39,791 nt of DNA, taken from positions 1 to 39,791 of the forward strand of contig NZ_JAERQE010000040.1 of NCBI RefSeq assembly GCF_016734765.1, written 5' to 3'. Numbering within the stretch: position 1 is the first letter of the stretch; every line of letters begins with the position of its first letter. The notes below the pieces were generated by a model, which saw nothing but the letters and a program-made list of their open reading frames with translations, did no database searches and was not told where the DNA came from. Of this stretch, positions 1 to 8,015 are shown piece by piece. The DNA comes from Microvirga soli. GTDB lineage: Bacteria; Pseudomonadota; Alphaproteobacteria; Rhizobiales; Beijerinckiaceae. Position numbers and translations under genes: made by a program.

Positions 1-128
1 TGGGACCGGGAGAGCTTGATCCGCAGCACGATGGCGCCGCGTTGATCCTGACCGACGAGGTGGAAGCTGTTCTTGCCTAGATCGATGCCCAGGGTGGCGA
101 TCACAGCAGAGGCAGAAGACCGTGACAT
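1..128 (-). CDS. IS110-family transposase, N-terminal part (cut by window edge)
   Basis: Reading leftward from an ATG at 128, the first 42 codons give MSRSSASAVIATLGIDLGKN followed by SFHLVGQDQRGAIVL. The GIDLGK stretch carries the first acidic residue of the DEDD (RuvC-like) catalytic domain of IS110-family transposases, which move DNA by recombination directed by an RNA made from the element's non-coding end. The gene continues beyond base 1, so the Tnp_20-type C-terminal serine domain and the other element end cannot be seen. The start has a GGAG about 10 bases upstream. The neighbouring permease gene ends intact at 253, so the element boundary must lie between that stop and this start, or very near it. 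The family call is firm from the N-terminal motif; the IS110 versus IS1111 subgroup cannot be decided here. Confidence 0.8.
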   Translation of the reverse strand, partial: MSRSSASAVIATLGIDLGKNSFHLVGQDQRGAIVLRIKLSRS

Positions 129-252
129 GGAACGTGCTCCTTGCGTGGCTCGAACCCCCACAGCTTACGAACAAGCGGGGCAGAAGCACGGCCCGACCAT
201 CCCATTAGCTGACATGGTACTGATGTCTTAGCCGTTAGATCAGGCCTCGCCT
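129..252 (-). other. Non-coding end of IS110-like element; possible bridge RNA segment
   Basis: This stretch lies between the transposase start and the permease stop and has no credible gene. Read on the minus strand it can fold into a hairpin with arms CCCCGCTT and AAGC-TGT-GGGG around a GTTCGT loop (plus-strand 156-180). A second, weaker stem, ACCAT/ATGGT, lies around 197-219. IS110-group elements encode a structured guide (bridge or seek) RNA in the non-coding end upstream of the transposase, so this is where one would sit. At about 124 bases it is shorter than the well-studied examples. The RNA call is inference; the hairpin is seen directly. Confidence 0.3.
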
Positions 253-1146
253 CTATCCCCTTTTCTTGAGCCACTGTTCGACCGGTGTAGCGAGGATCGT
301 CGTCAGGACGACGACAGCTGCGCCGAGGCAGAGCGACGACGATGGAACCTCGCCAAAGAAGAGCCAACCGGCAAAGCCCGAGAAGATGATCGACAGGTAT
401 CCGATGGGTGCCAGAAGCCGCGCCTCCTGCTTCTGGTAGGCCTGGAGCCAGCAATATTGGCCGACTTGAGCGAGGATCCCGATCAGGATGATGCTTGGTG
501 CCTCAGCCCATGGGATCGGCACCCATACGAGGGCCGCTGGAACGGATGTCAACAGTGTCAGGCCCACCGTATAGAACAGCATCAGAACAACCGTGTCCTC
601 GCCGGCAAGGCGGCGCGTCTGCACCACGGAGAGCGCGCCGAAGAACACGGAGCCGAAGGCGGCGAGCAGGCCAATGTTCCAGGGGATCTCGTCCGGCCGC
701 AGCATCACGACGACCCCGAAAAAGCCTAAGGCCGTGAGGGCATAGCGGATCCGGCTCACCTTCTCGCCGAGCAGAACTGCCGCCATGGCCAGCAGGATCA
801 GGGGGCGGGTGTAGCCAATAGCGGTAACGAGGGCGAGCGGGAGGGTCGCAAAGGCTGCGAAGTTACAGGTCAGCGCCGTGGAGTTGAAAGCGACGCGCAC
901 CAGATGGTCACGGATGTTCGACAGGTTCGCCAGCTTGGCGCGGTGATGCCACATGAGCGGAGCCACGGCCAGGAACCCCACGAGAGACCGCAGGAAGACG
1001 AGTTGAACCGCCGGATAGATGTCACCCTTCGCCTTGACCATGGCCTGCATGATCGTCACCAGGCTCATGTCGAGCAGCAGCCATCCCGCGCTGCTCCACA
1101 GAGAGACTGCAGAGCCTGCGGATCGGCTTTCGGCTTCGACCGCCAT
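253..1146 (-). CDS. EamA/DMT-family transporter
   Basis: A 297-residue integral membrane protein of the drug/metabolite transporter superfamily, with two repeated EamA modules and about ten hydrophobic segments. Family members are inner-membrane permeases or exporters for small metabolites; the substrate cannot be read from sequence. The first module holds the typical pattern around LALVTAIGYTRPLILLAMAA and LLGEKVSRIRYALTALGFFG; the second ends with a PIGYLSIIFSGFAGWLFFGE stretch. I chose the ATG at 1146 (MAVEAES) because it follows the deacetylase stop (1151-1153) by 4 bases and has a GAGG about 4 bases upstream. A longer upstream reading would overlap the deacetylase by some 90 bases and adds a non-hydrophobic tail. 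It is the last gene of the leftward ROK operon and could export a product or by-product of that pathway. Confidence 0.85.
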   Translation of the reverse strand: MAVEAESRSAGSAVSLWSSAGWLLLDMSLVTIMQAMVKAKGDIYPAVQLVFLRSLVGFLAVAPLMWHHRAKLANLSNIRDHLVRVAFNSTALTCNFAAFATLPLALVTAIGYTRPLILLAMAAVLLGEKVSRIRYALTALGFFGVVVMLRPDEIPWNIGLLAAFGSVFFGALSVVQTRRLAGEDTVVLMLFYTVGLTLLTSVPAALVWVPIPWAEAPSIILIGILAQVGQYCWLQAYQKQEARLLAPIGYLSIIFSGFAGWLFFGEVPSSSLCLGAAVVVLTTILATPVEQWLKKRG

Positions 1147-1150
1147 CGCC

Positions 1151-3547
1151 TCAGGCAGGCTGAACGAGGTTGGCGAGCAGGCGGAACGCGCCAGGTACCA
1201 GATTGTCGAGCTGATGGTGCAGCACGAGCGAGACATGCGTGTGCCGCCCGCGCCCGATCCGGGCGGAGATCAGGGAGCCCCTGAGCGGGTTCTCGCCCGG
1301 ATCGTTCAGAGCCAACAGTTCCTCGTAAACGGCATCGTACTCCGCCGCGAAGTAGAGGCCTCTCTCCTTGTCCCAGCCCTGCCAGTCGCCGGCATCAATG
1401 CGGTTCGGGGAGGTCAGCAGAGGATGCTCTGGCTTCAGGACCGTAACGGGAGCGGCGGGATCGGTCACGCGCCAGCGCAGCGAGGGCGAGCCGATGACGA
1501 GGCGGCGCGGCGGCGTGGCTGCGGGGTCCCACGCATCGGTAGGGCGGTGGTAGAGCGTCACCAAATGGCCACCCTCCTCCACGAAGCGGTGCAGCCGCGC
1601 CGTCGCACCCTGGAGGTCCCGCCTGAGACCGAAGCCGAAGATGCCAACGACGATGGTCGTGAAGGCGGAAAGCGAACCCGCCTTCAGCTCGGCCTCCCCG
1701 AGATCCGTCACATCGAGGCCGAGGCGGCGTAGATGGCTGCCGACATTGTCGCTCCCACCGCCCATGTAGCCGATACGGGCGCCGGTCGGGATAGCAACGT
1801 CGAGCGAGAGGACCTTCAGCTCCGCCGGCGCGATGATTGATGTCCGCCGAATGTGCGGATAGGCGATGGTCCGCATAGAGCTCGCCGGCCTGCCGTTCAC
1901 GATAGGAACGAGCGTTGCAATGCCAGCTCCGATCTCACGGGTCGGCTCGGCAACCCAGCCGCTGCCCTCCCGGCGAACTGTCCACCCCGCCGGCACCTGC
2001 CAATCCGTCGGCTCGACTCCCACCGCTCGCACCCTGATACCGGAGGCGGGCTCCCCCGTCTTGATGAGTGCCACCGTAGGATCGAGAGACAGGGAGTGAC
2101 GTGGCTCGATCTTTAGGGGCTCTTCTGGGTCGAGATCAACCTCGATCCTGCGTTCTCCAACCTTTCCTGAGATGTGAAGACCGGCCTCGCCGTTGCCGCC
2201 CAACGGATCGAAGGACTTGGGATAGTTCCCCGTATGAGGCGCCGATTCAGCAATCGCAATCTCATACTGCACGAGCCCTGGTTCGTCGCGCGTCATGGTG
2301 GCGTCGACGCCTGCCGGAAGACGGGGCGCCGCCGTGACGTCGGAAAGCTCGTGCGTGTCGATATGCACCTGCATGGCCAAACGCGCACCTGGATGCGCCG
2401 ATCCGGTGAACACGGCCCGGGCCGTGTTGACGCTGGCTTCGAAGAGAGCCGCATTGATTTCCCGAAGTTTCCGGTTGAGGCGATGGCTCACTTGGCGCAG
2501 CGTCTTCTCGCCCAATCCCTTTCGAGCCTCCTCGATCCGGCACGCCGCGCCGTCCAACGCTTGGCAAATTCGGGAACGGTCCGGGAAAGCCGCGATGGCG
2601 GCCTCGATCTGCGCCTGTGCCTCCCGCAGGTCAGCCGCCGCTGAACCGGTCACGCCTGGCATGGCTCTAATGTCAGCCAGCGTTGCGGGAATGTGATCGC
2701 GAATGTCATTCTCGGGCCCGGCTTCGCCACCGGCCCGGACCTTCAGGTGCAGGCTCCACCGATCAACCGGCTTATCCCGCCACACGCCCATGCCCTGAGA
2801 CGCGTGCGCAGCACGCGACCATTCGCCAAGCTGCTTGTAGGGAAGGCCCGTAACCTTGTCGGGGCCGGCAGCCTCAAGGCTGAGCGTCGCAGGCGGCGGG
2901 GGCACCTCGTCGTCATAGGCATAGCCAGCGCCCGACCAAGCCGGGAGATAATACTTGGACACCTGCCAGGGCCCGAGGCCGGATGCGGCATGCTCCGGAA
3001 AGACGGACGGATCGGCCGCGAGGGCAAGGGCCGTCTCGGCTGCGCGGGTCATGGCGCGGTGGTGGCCGTGCTGGCCCGGCACGTCCAGGAAAGTCGGGAT
3101 GACGATGTCCGGACGGTAGCGGCGGTAGGCGCGCACGAGGCGCTCGACAATGCGCTCCTCGCCCCAGCGACGGAGCGTGTCGTCGCCGTTCTTCGAGAAT
3201 CCGAAATCGTGGACCGTGTCGTCGGGCCCGTGGCCGAGCCACGCCACATCCGCATCCATGCGGCGCGCGGCCTCTTCCATCTCAGCGGTTCGCAGCACGC
3301 CGAGAACGCCGCCCCGCTCAGGCCCGAGCGCATTCTGCCCTCCCTCCCCCCGGGTGGAGCAGGCTACCACGACCCGCATGCCGTAGGCGAAGCGCAGGGC
3401 CGCCAGCATCCCGTTGATCTCGTCATCCGGATGCGCGCCGGTGTTCATGACTGTCAGAACGGACGTTAACCGGCTGAGGGCTCGATGCAGGCGGACGAGG
3501 GCCGGCTGATGGACAGCGTGGGCCAAACGGCTGTAATCATCCAACAA
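1151..3547 (-). CDS. PIG-L (LmbE-like) deacetylase fused to a GATase1-like C-terminal domain
   Basis: A 798-residue protein. Residues about 30-200 are a PIG-L/LmbE zinc N-deacetylase domain: the metal motif is AHPDDE (H39, D42) and the later histidine cluster is QHGHH (H160, H162, H163). This fold removes N-acetyl groups from amino sugars and related glycosides (MshB, BshB, GlcNAc-PI deacetylase). Residues about 380-550 look like beta-sandwich filler. Residues about 570-798, beginning near GARIGYMGGGSDNVGSHLRR, resemble the glutamine-amidotransferase-like domain found in large PIG-L proteins, without an obvious catalytic Cys triad. There is no signal peptide, so a cytoplasmic location is likely. 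The start overlaps the ROK stop by 11 bases. It is about three times longer than the single-domain family members. The substrate is unknown; the operon suggests an imported amino-sugar conjugate. Confidence 0.85.
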   Translation of the reverse strand: MLDDYSRLAHAVHQPALVRLHRALSRLTSVLTVMNTGAHPDDEINGMLAALRFAYGMRVVVACSTRGEGGQNALGPERGGVLGVLRTAEMEEAARRMDADVAWLGHGPDDTVHDFGFSKNGDDTLRRWGEERIVERLVRAYRRYRPDIVIPTFLDVPGQHGHHRAMTRAAETALALAADPSVFPEHAASGLGPWQVSKYYLPAWSGAGYAYDDEVPPPPATLSLEAAGPDKVTGLPYKQLGEWSRAAHASQGMGVWRDKPVDRWSLHLKVRAGGEAGPENDIRDHIPATLADIRAMPGVTGSAAADLREAQAQIEAAIAAFPDRSRICQALDGAACRIEEARKGLGEKTLRQVSHRLNRKLREINAALFEASVNTARAVFTGSAHPGARLAMQVHIDTHELSDVTAAPRLPAGVDATMTRDEPGLVQYEIAIAESAPHTGNYPKSFDPLGGNGEAGLHISGKVGERRIEVDLDPEEPLKIEPRHSLSLDPTVALIKTGEPASGIRVRAVGVEPTDWQVPAGWTVRREGSGWVAEPTREIGAGIATLVPIVNGRPASSMRTIAYPHIRRTSIIAPAELKVLSLDVAIPTGARIGYMGGGSDNVGSHLRRLGLDVTDLGEAELKAGSLSAFTTIVVGIFGFGLRRDLQGATARLHRFVEEGGHLVTLYHRPTDAWDPAATPPRRLVIGSPSLRWRVTDPAAPVTVLKPEHPLLTSPNRIDAGDWQGWDKERGLYFAAEYDAVYEELLALNDPGENPLRGSLISARIGRGRHTHVSLVLHHQLDNLVPGAFRLLANLVQPA

Positions 3548-4790
3548 GTGCGATCTCCTCGTTCAACGGTTCGCGCACGGCCGCTTGAGCGGTGTCGAGC
3601 CGAGGTGTCATGGCTTCGAGGATCGGCAGCGCTGCGGCGCCGAGTGCCGCTGTGAACCGCCCCGTACGGCCATGGATCAGGCGTGCCTCGCTCCGGTTCC
3701 TGCGTCGCGCTACGGACAGGGGCAGCGGCTGCATGGCCTTCGTGAGATCCTCCAGAAGACCTGGCGGCAAAGCACCGCCGATAACGACGGCCTCAGGATC
3801 GAAGAGGTTTTCGAGCATCGCAACCTGAGGCGCGAGATAACCGGCCGCCTCCGCAATCCATTTCCCGATGATCGGGTGCCGCTCGCCGTGCAACTGCTCC
3901 AGGCGCGTGTAGTCGATCCCCTTGATTCCTGCCGCAGAAAGCTTTTCGGCTAGCGCCTGCACTGAGGCATAGGCCTCAAGGCAACCATGCTGGCCACACG
4001 AGCAAAGGCGTCCGTCCCTTTCGATCAGCACATGCCCGATTTCGCCCGCATTTCCGTTTGCCCCTCGGTAAGGGCGCCCGTCGATCAGGATGCCGAGGCC
4101 GAGCCCTTGGCCGAAATAGATCAGGCAGAAGTTCTTAAGATCCTTGGCTGCGCCATGAAGGCGCTCCCCAACGGCTGCGGCGGTGGCATCGTTCTCGAGC
4201 GTGACGGGCGCTCCGAGCATTTGCCCGACGGTTGTCACTGCATCAAAGTCTGCCCACCCCGACAGCGTCGTGGGGCCAATGGATGTCATGCCTTCCACGT
4301 TGAATGGGCCCGGCATCACCACCCCGACCCCGAGCAGCTGCGGCACGGAGGATTTCAGCTGCGCCTGTGCAGCGGCGATCTCGGCCTTGATGACAGGCAG
4401 CACTGTATCAGGGTCGTTGCGCGGGATTGTAACTGTGCGCTGCGCCCGGACGCGCCCCCCGATATCGACCAGAAGAGTGGAAATGTGGTCGGCTGCAATC
4501 TCGATGCCGGCCGTCATCCCGCCGTTCGGATTTACCGCGAACTGGATGGGCGGCAGTCCGCGCCCCGCCCTGAGTCGCCCAGTCTTGACGAGAAGGCCAT
4601 CGGCGACGAGGTCATCGACGATGTTCGAGACGGCTTGTGTGCTCAGATGCGCGTGGCGCGAGATCTCGGTGCGCCCGACAGGACCAAGCTGGCGCACGAC
4701 ATCGAGCACCACGCGGCGATTGTGTGAGCGGTTGCGCTCCGGATTGCTGCCGATCGTCGAGCGTACCCCGGCCTTGGATTTTCTCGGCAT
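3537..4790 (-). CDS. ROK-family transcriptional repressor (NagC/XylR type)
   Basis: A 417-residue regulator. Residues about 15-75 form a winged helix-turn-helix (RTEISRHAHLSTQAVSNIVD). The rest is a ROK sugar-binding fold with ENDATAAA near residue 198, GEIGH at 249-253 and the zinc motif CSCGQHGCLE at 263-272. Family members bind a sugar or sugar phosphate and release DNA. The ATG at 4790 (MPRKSKAG) is preferred over an upstream one because AGGAG sits 7 bases before it. It is transcribed divergently from the ABC importer gene starting at 4955, the usual arrangement for a local repressor, and its own operon continues into the PIG-L deacetylase and the permease. The effector is probably the imported glycoside or its phosphorylated product. 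Confidence 0.9.
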   Translation of the reverse strand: MPRKSKAGVRSTIGSNPERNRSHNRRVVLDVVRQLGPVGRTEISRHAHLSTQAVSNIVDDLVADGLLVKTGRLRAGRGLPPIQFAVNPNGGMTAGIEIAADHISTLLVDIGGRVRAQRTVTIPRNDPDTVLPVIKAEIAAAQAQLKSSVPQLLGVGVVMPGPFNVEGMTSIGPTTLSGWADFDAVTTVGQMLGAPVTLENDATAAAVGERLHGAAKDLKNFCLIYFGQGLGLGILIDGRPYRGANGNAGEIGHVLIERDGRLCSCGQHGCLEAYASVQALAEKLSAAGIKGIDYTRLEQLHGERHPIIGKWIAEAAGYLAPQVAMLENLFDPEAVVIGGALPPGLLEDLTKAMQPLPLSVARRRNRSEARLIHGRTGRFTAALGAAALPILEAMTPRLDTAQAAVREPLNEEIALVG

Positions 4791-4828
4791 CTCCAAACTC
4801 CTGGCCGTAACGATGACCCGCTGAATGG

Positions 4829-4853
4829 AATAACTCAAGTGAATTAACTTATT
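4829..4853. promoter_or_regulatory. Candidate ROK operator in the divergent promoter
   Basis: An imperfect AT-rich palindrome in a GC-rich window: left arm AATAACTCAAGT, one central G, right arm AATTAACTTATT. Nine of twelve positions pair. AT-rich palindromes of this size are typical of NagC/Mlc-type ROK operators. It lies between the ROK gene (start 4790) and the binding-protein gene (start 4955). A TTGACA at 4852-4857 overlaps its right edge and could be a -35 box for the rightward operon, although I see no good -10 at the right spacing. Another TTAACT follows at 4863-4868. Confidence 0.45.
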
Positions 4854-4954
4854 GACAGCTCGTTAACTCTAAGGGAGCCTTGAGCTTGGATCGGCCTCAA
4901 AGACCGGCACCAGAGAAGGATCGGCGCCCAGCGCCAGGAAGAACGGAGAGGGAC

Positions 4955-6208
4955 ATGCGTTTCAGTCATATGCTCGCGAGCGTTGCCTTGGGCCTCGCCA
5001 CCCTGGCCTCCACCGGCGCCAAGGCGGTTGAGATCGAGTACTGGCAATATGTGTTCGACACCCGTGTGAAGGCGATGAACCAGCTCATCGCCAAGTTCCA
5101 GGACGCGAACCCGGACATCAAGGTCAAGCAGACCACCTTCCCCTACGCCGATTACCAGACCAAGGTCGCGGCCGCGATTCTGGCGGGCCAGGGCCCTGAC
5201 GTCGTGCAGCTGTTCTACGGCTGGACCGACAATTTCATTGCCGGCAAGATGATCCGCCCCTTGCGCGCAGAAGCCTTCCCGGCCGCCGAGATCGAGCGCG
5301 ATTTCTTCCCGATCGTGAGCGCCATGAAGCGTGGCAACGACTATTACGGCCTGCCGACCGCAGTGCGCTCGCTGGCCCTCTTCTACAACAAGAAGGCTTT
5401 CAAGGACGCGGGCCTCGATCCCAACAACCCGCCGAAGACGCTCGAAGAACTCGTGGCCGCCGCCGAGAAGACCGTGAAGCGCGACGGCAGCGGCAACATC
5501 GTCTCCGCCGGTATGACGCTCGATATGGGCGGGCAGGACCATCAATGGTGGCGCGAGGTGCTGATCCGTCAGTTCGGCGGCGTTCCTTACACGGAGAACG
5601 ACACCAAGGTCGCCTACAACGATGAGGCCGGCGTGAAAGCGCTCACCTTCTATACGGACCTGCAGAAGAAGCATAAAGTCGGCCAAGCCGGCTTCATGGA
5701 CGAGGGACAGGCTGCGTTCCGCGGAGGCCTTGCGGCCATGACCATCGACGGCACCTTCCGCCTCGGCTCCTTCGGCACGATCAAGGCCTTCGAGTGGGGC
5801 GTGACCGAACTCCCCGCCAACGCCCAGGGCGTGCGCAGCAACTATGCGAGCTACTTCGCCAACGCCCTCACCACGAAGGCGGAAGGCGAGAAGCTGGCGG
5901 CAGCCGAGAAGTTCCTGAAGTACGTCTCTTCGCCCGAGGCCATGAAGGTTTGGATGGAAGTCGTGGGCGAATTGCCGGCCCGCCGTGAGGTGGCCCTGAC
6001 GCCTGAGAATGTTGCGCATCCGGTCTACGGCCCGTTCCTCAAGGGCCTCGAATATGCCCATACCACTCTGTTCAAGGACGAGGCGGCCCAGCGCCAAGCG
6101 GCCATCGACATGGCCAACCGCGTGCTGATCGGCGGCGAGGATCCCAAAACCTCCCTCGCCAAGGCCGCAGAGGCCGAACAGGCAATCATTGACCGCGCCA
6201 AACGCTAA
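4955..6208 (+). CDS. ABC transporter sugar-type substrate-binding protein (CUT1)
   Basis: A 417-residue periplasmic binding protein of the extracellular solute-binding family 1. Residues 1-24 (MRFSHMLASVALGLATLAST then GAKA) are a Sec signal peptide, with mature protein from about VEIEYWQYV. The pattern AAAILAGQGPDVVQLFYGW is the family hallmark (maltose/glycerol-3-phosphate type). I chose the ATG at 4955 because GGAGAGG lies just before it and the signal peptide begins there; the in-frame ATG at 4880 would add a charged, unlikely leader. It is the first gene of the rightward operon and delivers ligand to the two permeases that follow. CUT1 systems usually take up mono- and oligosaccharides or glycosides; the real ligand is not evident. 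Confidence 0.92.
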   Translation: MRFSHMLASVALGLATLASTGAKAVEIEYWQYVFDTRVKAMNQLIAKFQDANPDIKVKQTTFPYADYQTKVAAAILAGQGPDVVQLFYGWTDNFIAGKMIRPLRAEAFPAAEIERDFFPIVSAMKRGNDYYGLPTAVRSLALFYNKKAFKDAGLDPNNPPKTLEELVAAAEKTVKRDGSGNIVSAGMTLDMGGQDHQWWREVLIRQFGGVPYTENDTKVAYNDEAGVKALTFYTDLQKKHKVGQAGFMDEGQAAFRGGLAAMTIDGTFRLGSFGTIKAFEWGVTELPANAQGVRSNYASYFANALTTKAEGEKLAAAEKFLKYVSSPEAMKVWMEVVGELPARREVALTPENVAHPVYGPFLKGLEYAHTTLFKDEAAQRQAAIDMANRVLIGGEDPKTSLAKAAEAEQAIIDRAKR

Positions 6209-6232
6209 TCCACGCTCGCGAGGAAGCAGCGC

Positions 6233-7159
6233 ATGTCCGCCGTCTCACATCGGGAGGCCGCCTCCGGCGGCCTCTGGTCGAGGATGAGCCTCGGCCAGAA
6301 GCAGGTGATCTGGGCGTGGAGCTTTCTAGCGGTTCCGCTCGTCTTCTACGTGGTAATCCGCTTCTGGCCGACCTTCCAAGCTTTCTATCTGTCGACGACG
6401 GACTGGACGATCACTAAGCCCGCTGCCTTCGTCGGGCTAGAGAACTACTGGAGGCTGTTCGAGGATCCGCTGTTCTGGCAGGTCTTCCGCAACACCTTCC
6501 TGTACCTGATCCTTGGCACCCCGATCAGCCTGCTGATCTCCTTCGTGGTGGCCTATTACCTCGACCGCGTGCGGTTCATGCACTCCTTCATCCGCGCGCT
6601 CTACTTCCTGCCCTTCCTCACCACCGCGGCGGCGATGGCCTGGGTCTGGCGCTGGTTCTACCAGCCCGTTCCCATCGGGGTGATCAACGACCTTCTTTCC
6701 AGCTTGGGCGTCCCGCAGCAGCCGTTCCTGCGCTCCACCACGCAGGCGCTGCCAGCCGTACTTGCGCCTGCAGTCTGGGCAGGTCTCGGCTTCCAGATCA
6801 TCATCTTTCTCGCCGGGCTCAGGGCCATTCCCGTCACCTATTACGAAGCCGCGCGCATCGACGGCCTTTCTGAAGGCGCGATTCTGCGCAAGATCACACT
6901 GCCGCTGCTCAAGCCGACCCTCGTGTTCCTGGTTGTGTTCTCATCCATCGGCTTCCTGCGTATCTTCGACCAGGTGTATAACATCAACACGAACGACCCC
7001 GGCGGGCCGCTGAACTCCACCAAGCCCTTGGTGCTGATGATCTACCAGACCGCCTTCAGCTCCTACGAGATGGGATATGCAGCGGCGCAGACCGTGGTGC
7101 TGTTCGTGATCCTTCTCGTGATCTCCCTCGTTCAGTTGCGCCTCATGAGAGACCGCTGA
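6233..7159 (+). CDS. ABC sugar-type permease (MalF/UgpA-like)
   Basis: A 308-residue inner-membrane permease with six predicted membrane segments. The cytoplasmic EAA loop reads YYEAARIDGLSEGAILRKIT followed by LPLLKP, the coupling site for the ATPase. It forms the importer channel with the next gene. Its TGA overlaps the next ATG by one base (TGATG at 7157-7161), indicating translational coupling. It starts 24 bases after the binding-protein stop, with GAGGAAG upstream of the ATG. Confidence 0.93.
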   Translation: MSAVSHREAASGGLWSRMSLGQKQVIWAWSFLAVPLVFYVVIRFWPTFQAFYLSTTDWTITKPAAFVGLENYWRLFEDPLFWQVFRNTFLYLILGTPISLLISFVVAYYLDRVRFMHSFIRALYFLPFLTTAAAMAWVWRWFYQPVPIGVINDLLSSLGVPQQPFLRSTTQALPAVLAPAVWAGLGFQIIIFLAGLRAIPVTYYEAARIDGLSEGAILRKITLPLLKPTLVFLVVFSSIGFLRIFDQVYNINTNDPGGPLNSTKPLVLMIYQTAFSSYEMGYAAAQTVVLFVILLVISLVQLRLMRDR

Positions 7160-8010
7160 TGAAAGCTGCCGCATCCTCATCGAGCCTTGCGATGCCGAAG
7201 ATTCGACCGAGTCGGATCCTTGCCTGGACGCTCCTGTTCATCGGCGGCGTCATCATGGTGACGCCCCTGCTCTTCATGCTCTCGACCTCTCTGAAGGATG
7301 CCTCGCAGGTCTATGACCTACGTGTAATTCCTGAGGCGCCGACCCTCGACAACTACATCGAGATCCTCGGCGACGGGCGCTTCACCCGCTGGCTCATCAA
7401 CTCGACCATCGTGGCAATGATCGTCACCCTGTCGAACGTGTTCTTCGACAGTCTCGTCGGCTACACGCTGGCGAAGTTCCGCTTCCGCGGCCGCTACATC
7501 GTCTTCATTGCGATCCTGTCCACCCTGATGATCCCGACCGAGATGCTGGTCCTGCCCTGGTATCTCATGGCAAGCCAGTTCGGCTGGCTCGACAGCTACT
7601 GGGGCATCATGTTTCCCGGCATGATGACGGCGTTCGGCACCTTCCTGATGAAGCAGTTTTTCGAGGGCGTGCCGGACGACTTCTTGGAGGCGGCGAGAAT
7701 CGATGGGCTCAACGAGTTCACCATCTGGTGGAAGATCGCCATGCCGCTCGTCACCCCGGCCCTCTCGGCGCTCGCCATATTCACCTTCCTCGGCAATTGG
7801 ACGGCGTTCTTCTGGCCTCTCATCGTGACCACGAGCGCCGAACTCTACACCCTGCCTGTCGGGCTCTCCAGCTTCGCGGTCGAGCAATCGATTCAATGGG
7901 AGAAGATCATGACGGGCGCGAGCATCGCAACCCTTCCTACCCTTATCATCTTCCTGTTCCTTCAGCGTTACATCGTCCGCGGCGTGATGCTGGCCGGGCT
8001 GAAAGGCTGA
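7159..8010 (+). CDS. ABC sugar-type permease (MalG/UgpE-like)
   Basis: A 283-residue inner-membrane permease, the second channel subunit of the CUT1 importer. It has six membrane segments and the EAA motif FLEAARIDGLNEFTIWWKIA followed by MPLVTP. Its start overlaps the previous stop by one base. The C-terminus, LQRYIVRGVMLAGLKG, is typical of MalG-like subunits. The C-N lyase gene begins 5 bases downstream, so lyase and importer are made together. Confidence 0.93.
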   Translation: MKAAASSSSLAMPKIRPSRILAWTLLFIGGVIMVTPLLFMLSTSLKDASQVYDLRVIPEAPTLDNYIEILGDGRFTRWLINSTIVAMIVTLSNVFFDSLVGYTLAKFRFRGRYIVFIAILSTLMIPTEMLVLPWYLMASQFGWLDSYWGIMFPGMMTAFGTFLMKQFFEGVPDDFLEAARIDGLNEFTIWWKIAMPLVTPALSALAIFTFLGNWTAFFWPLIVTTSAELYTLPVGLSSFAVEQSIQWEKIMTGASIATLPTLIIFLFLQRYIVRGVMLAGLKG

Positions 8011-8015
8011 GAGCC

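Noticed and set aside
4844..6097. 417-codon open frame antisense to the binding-protein gene
   Set aside because: It is a shadow of a GC-rich gene with clear signal peptide and family motifs on the other strand; it has no recognisable domain.
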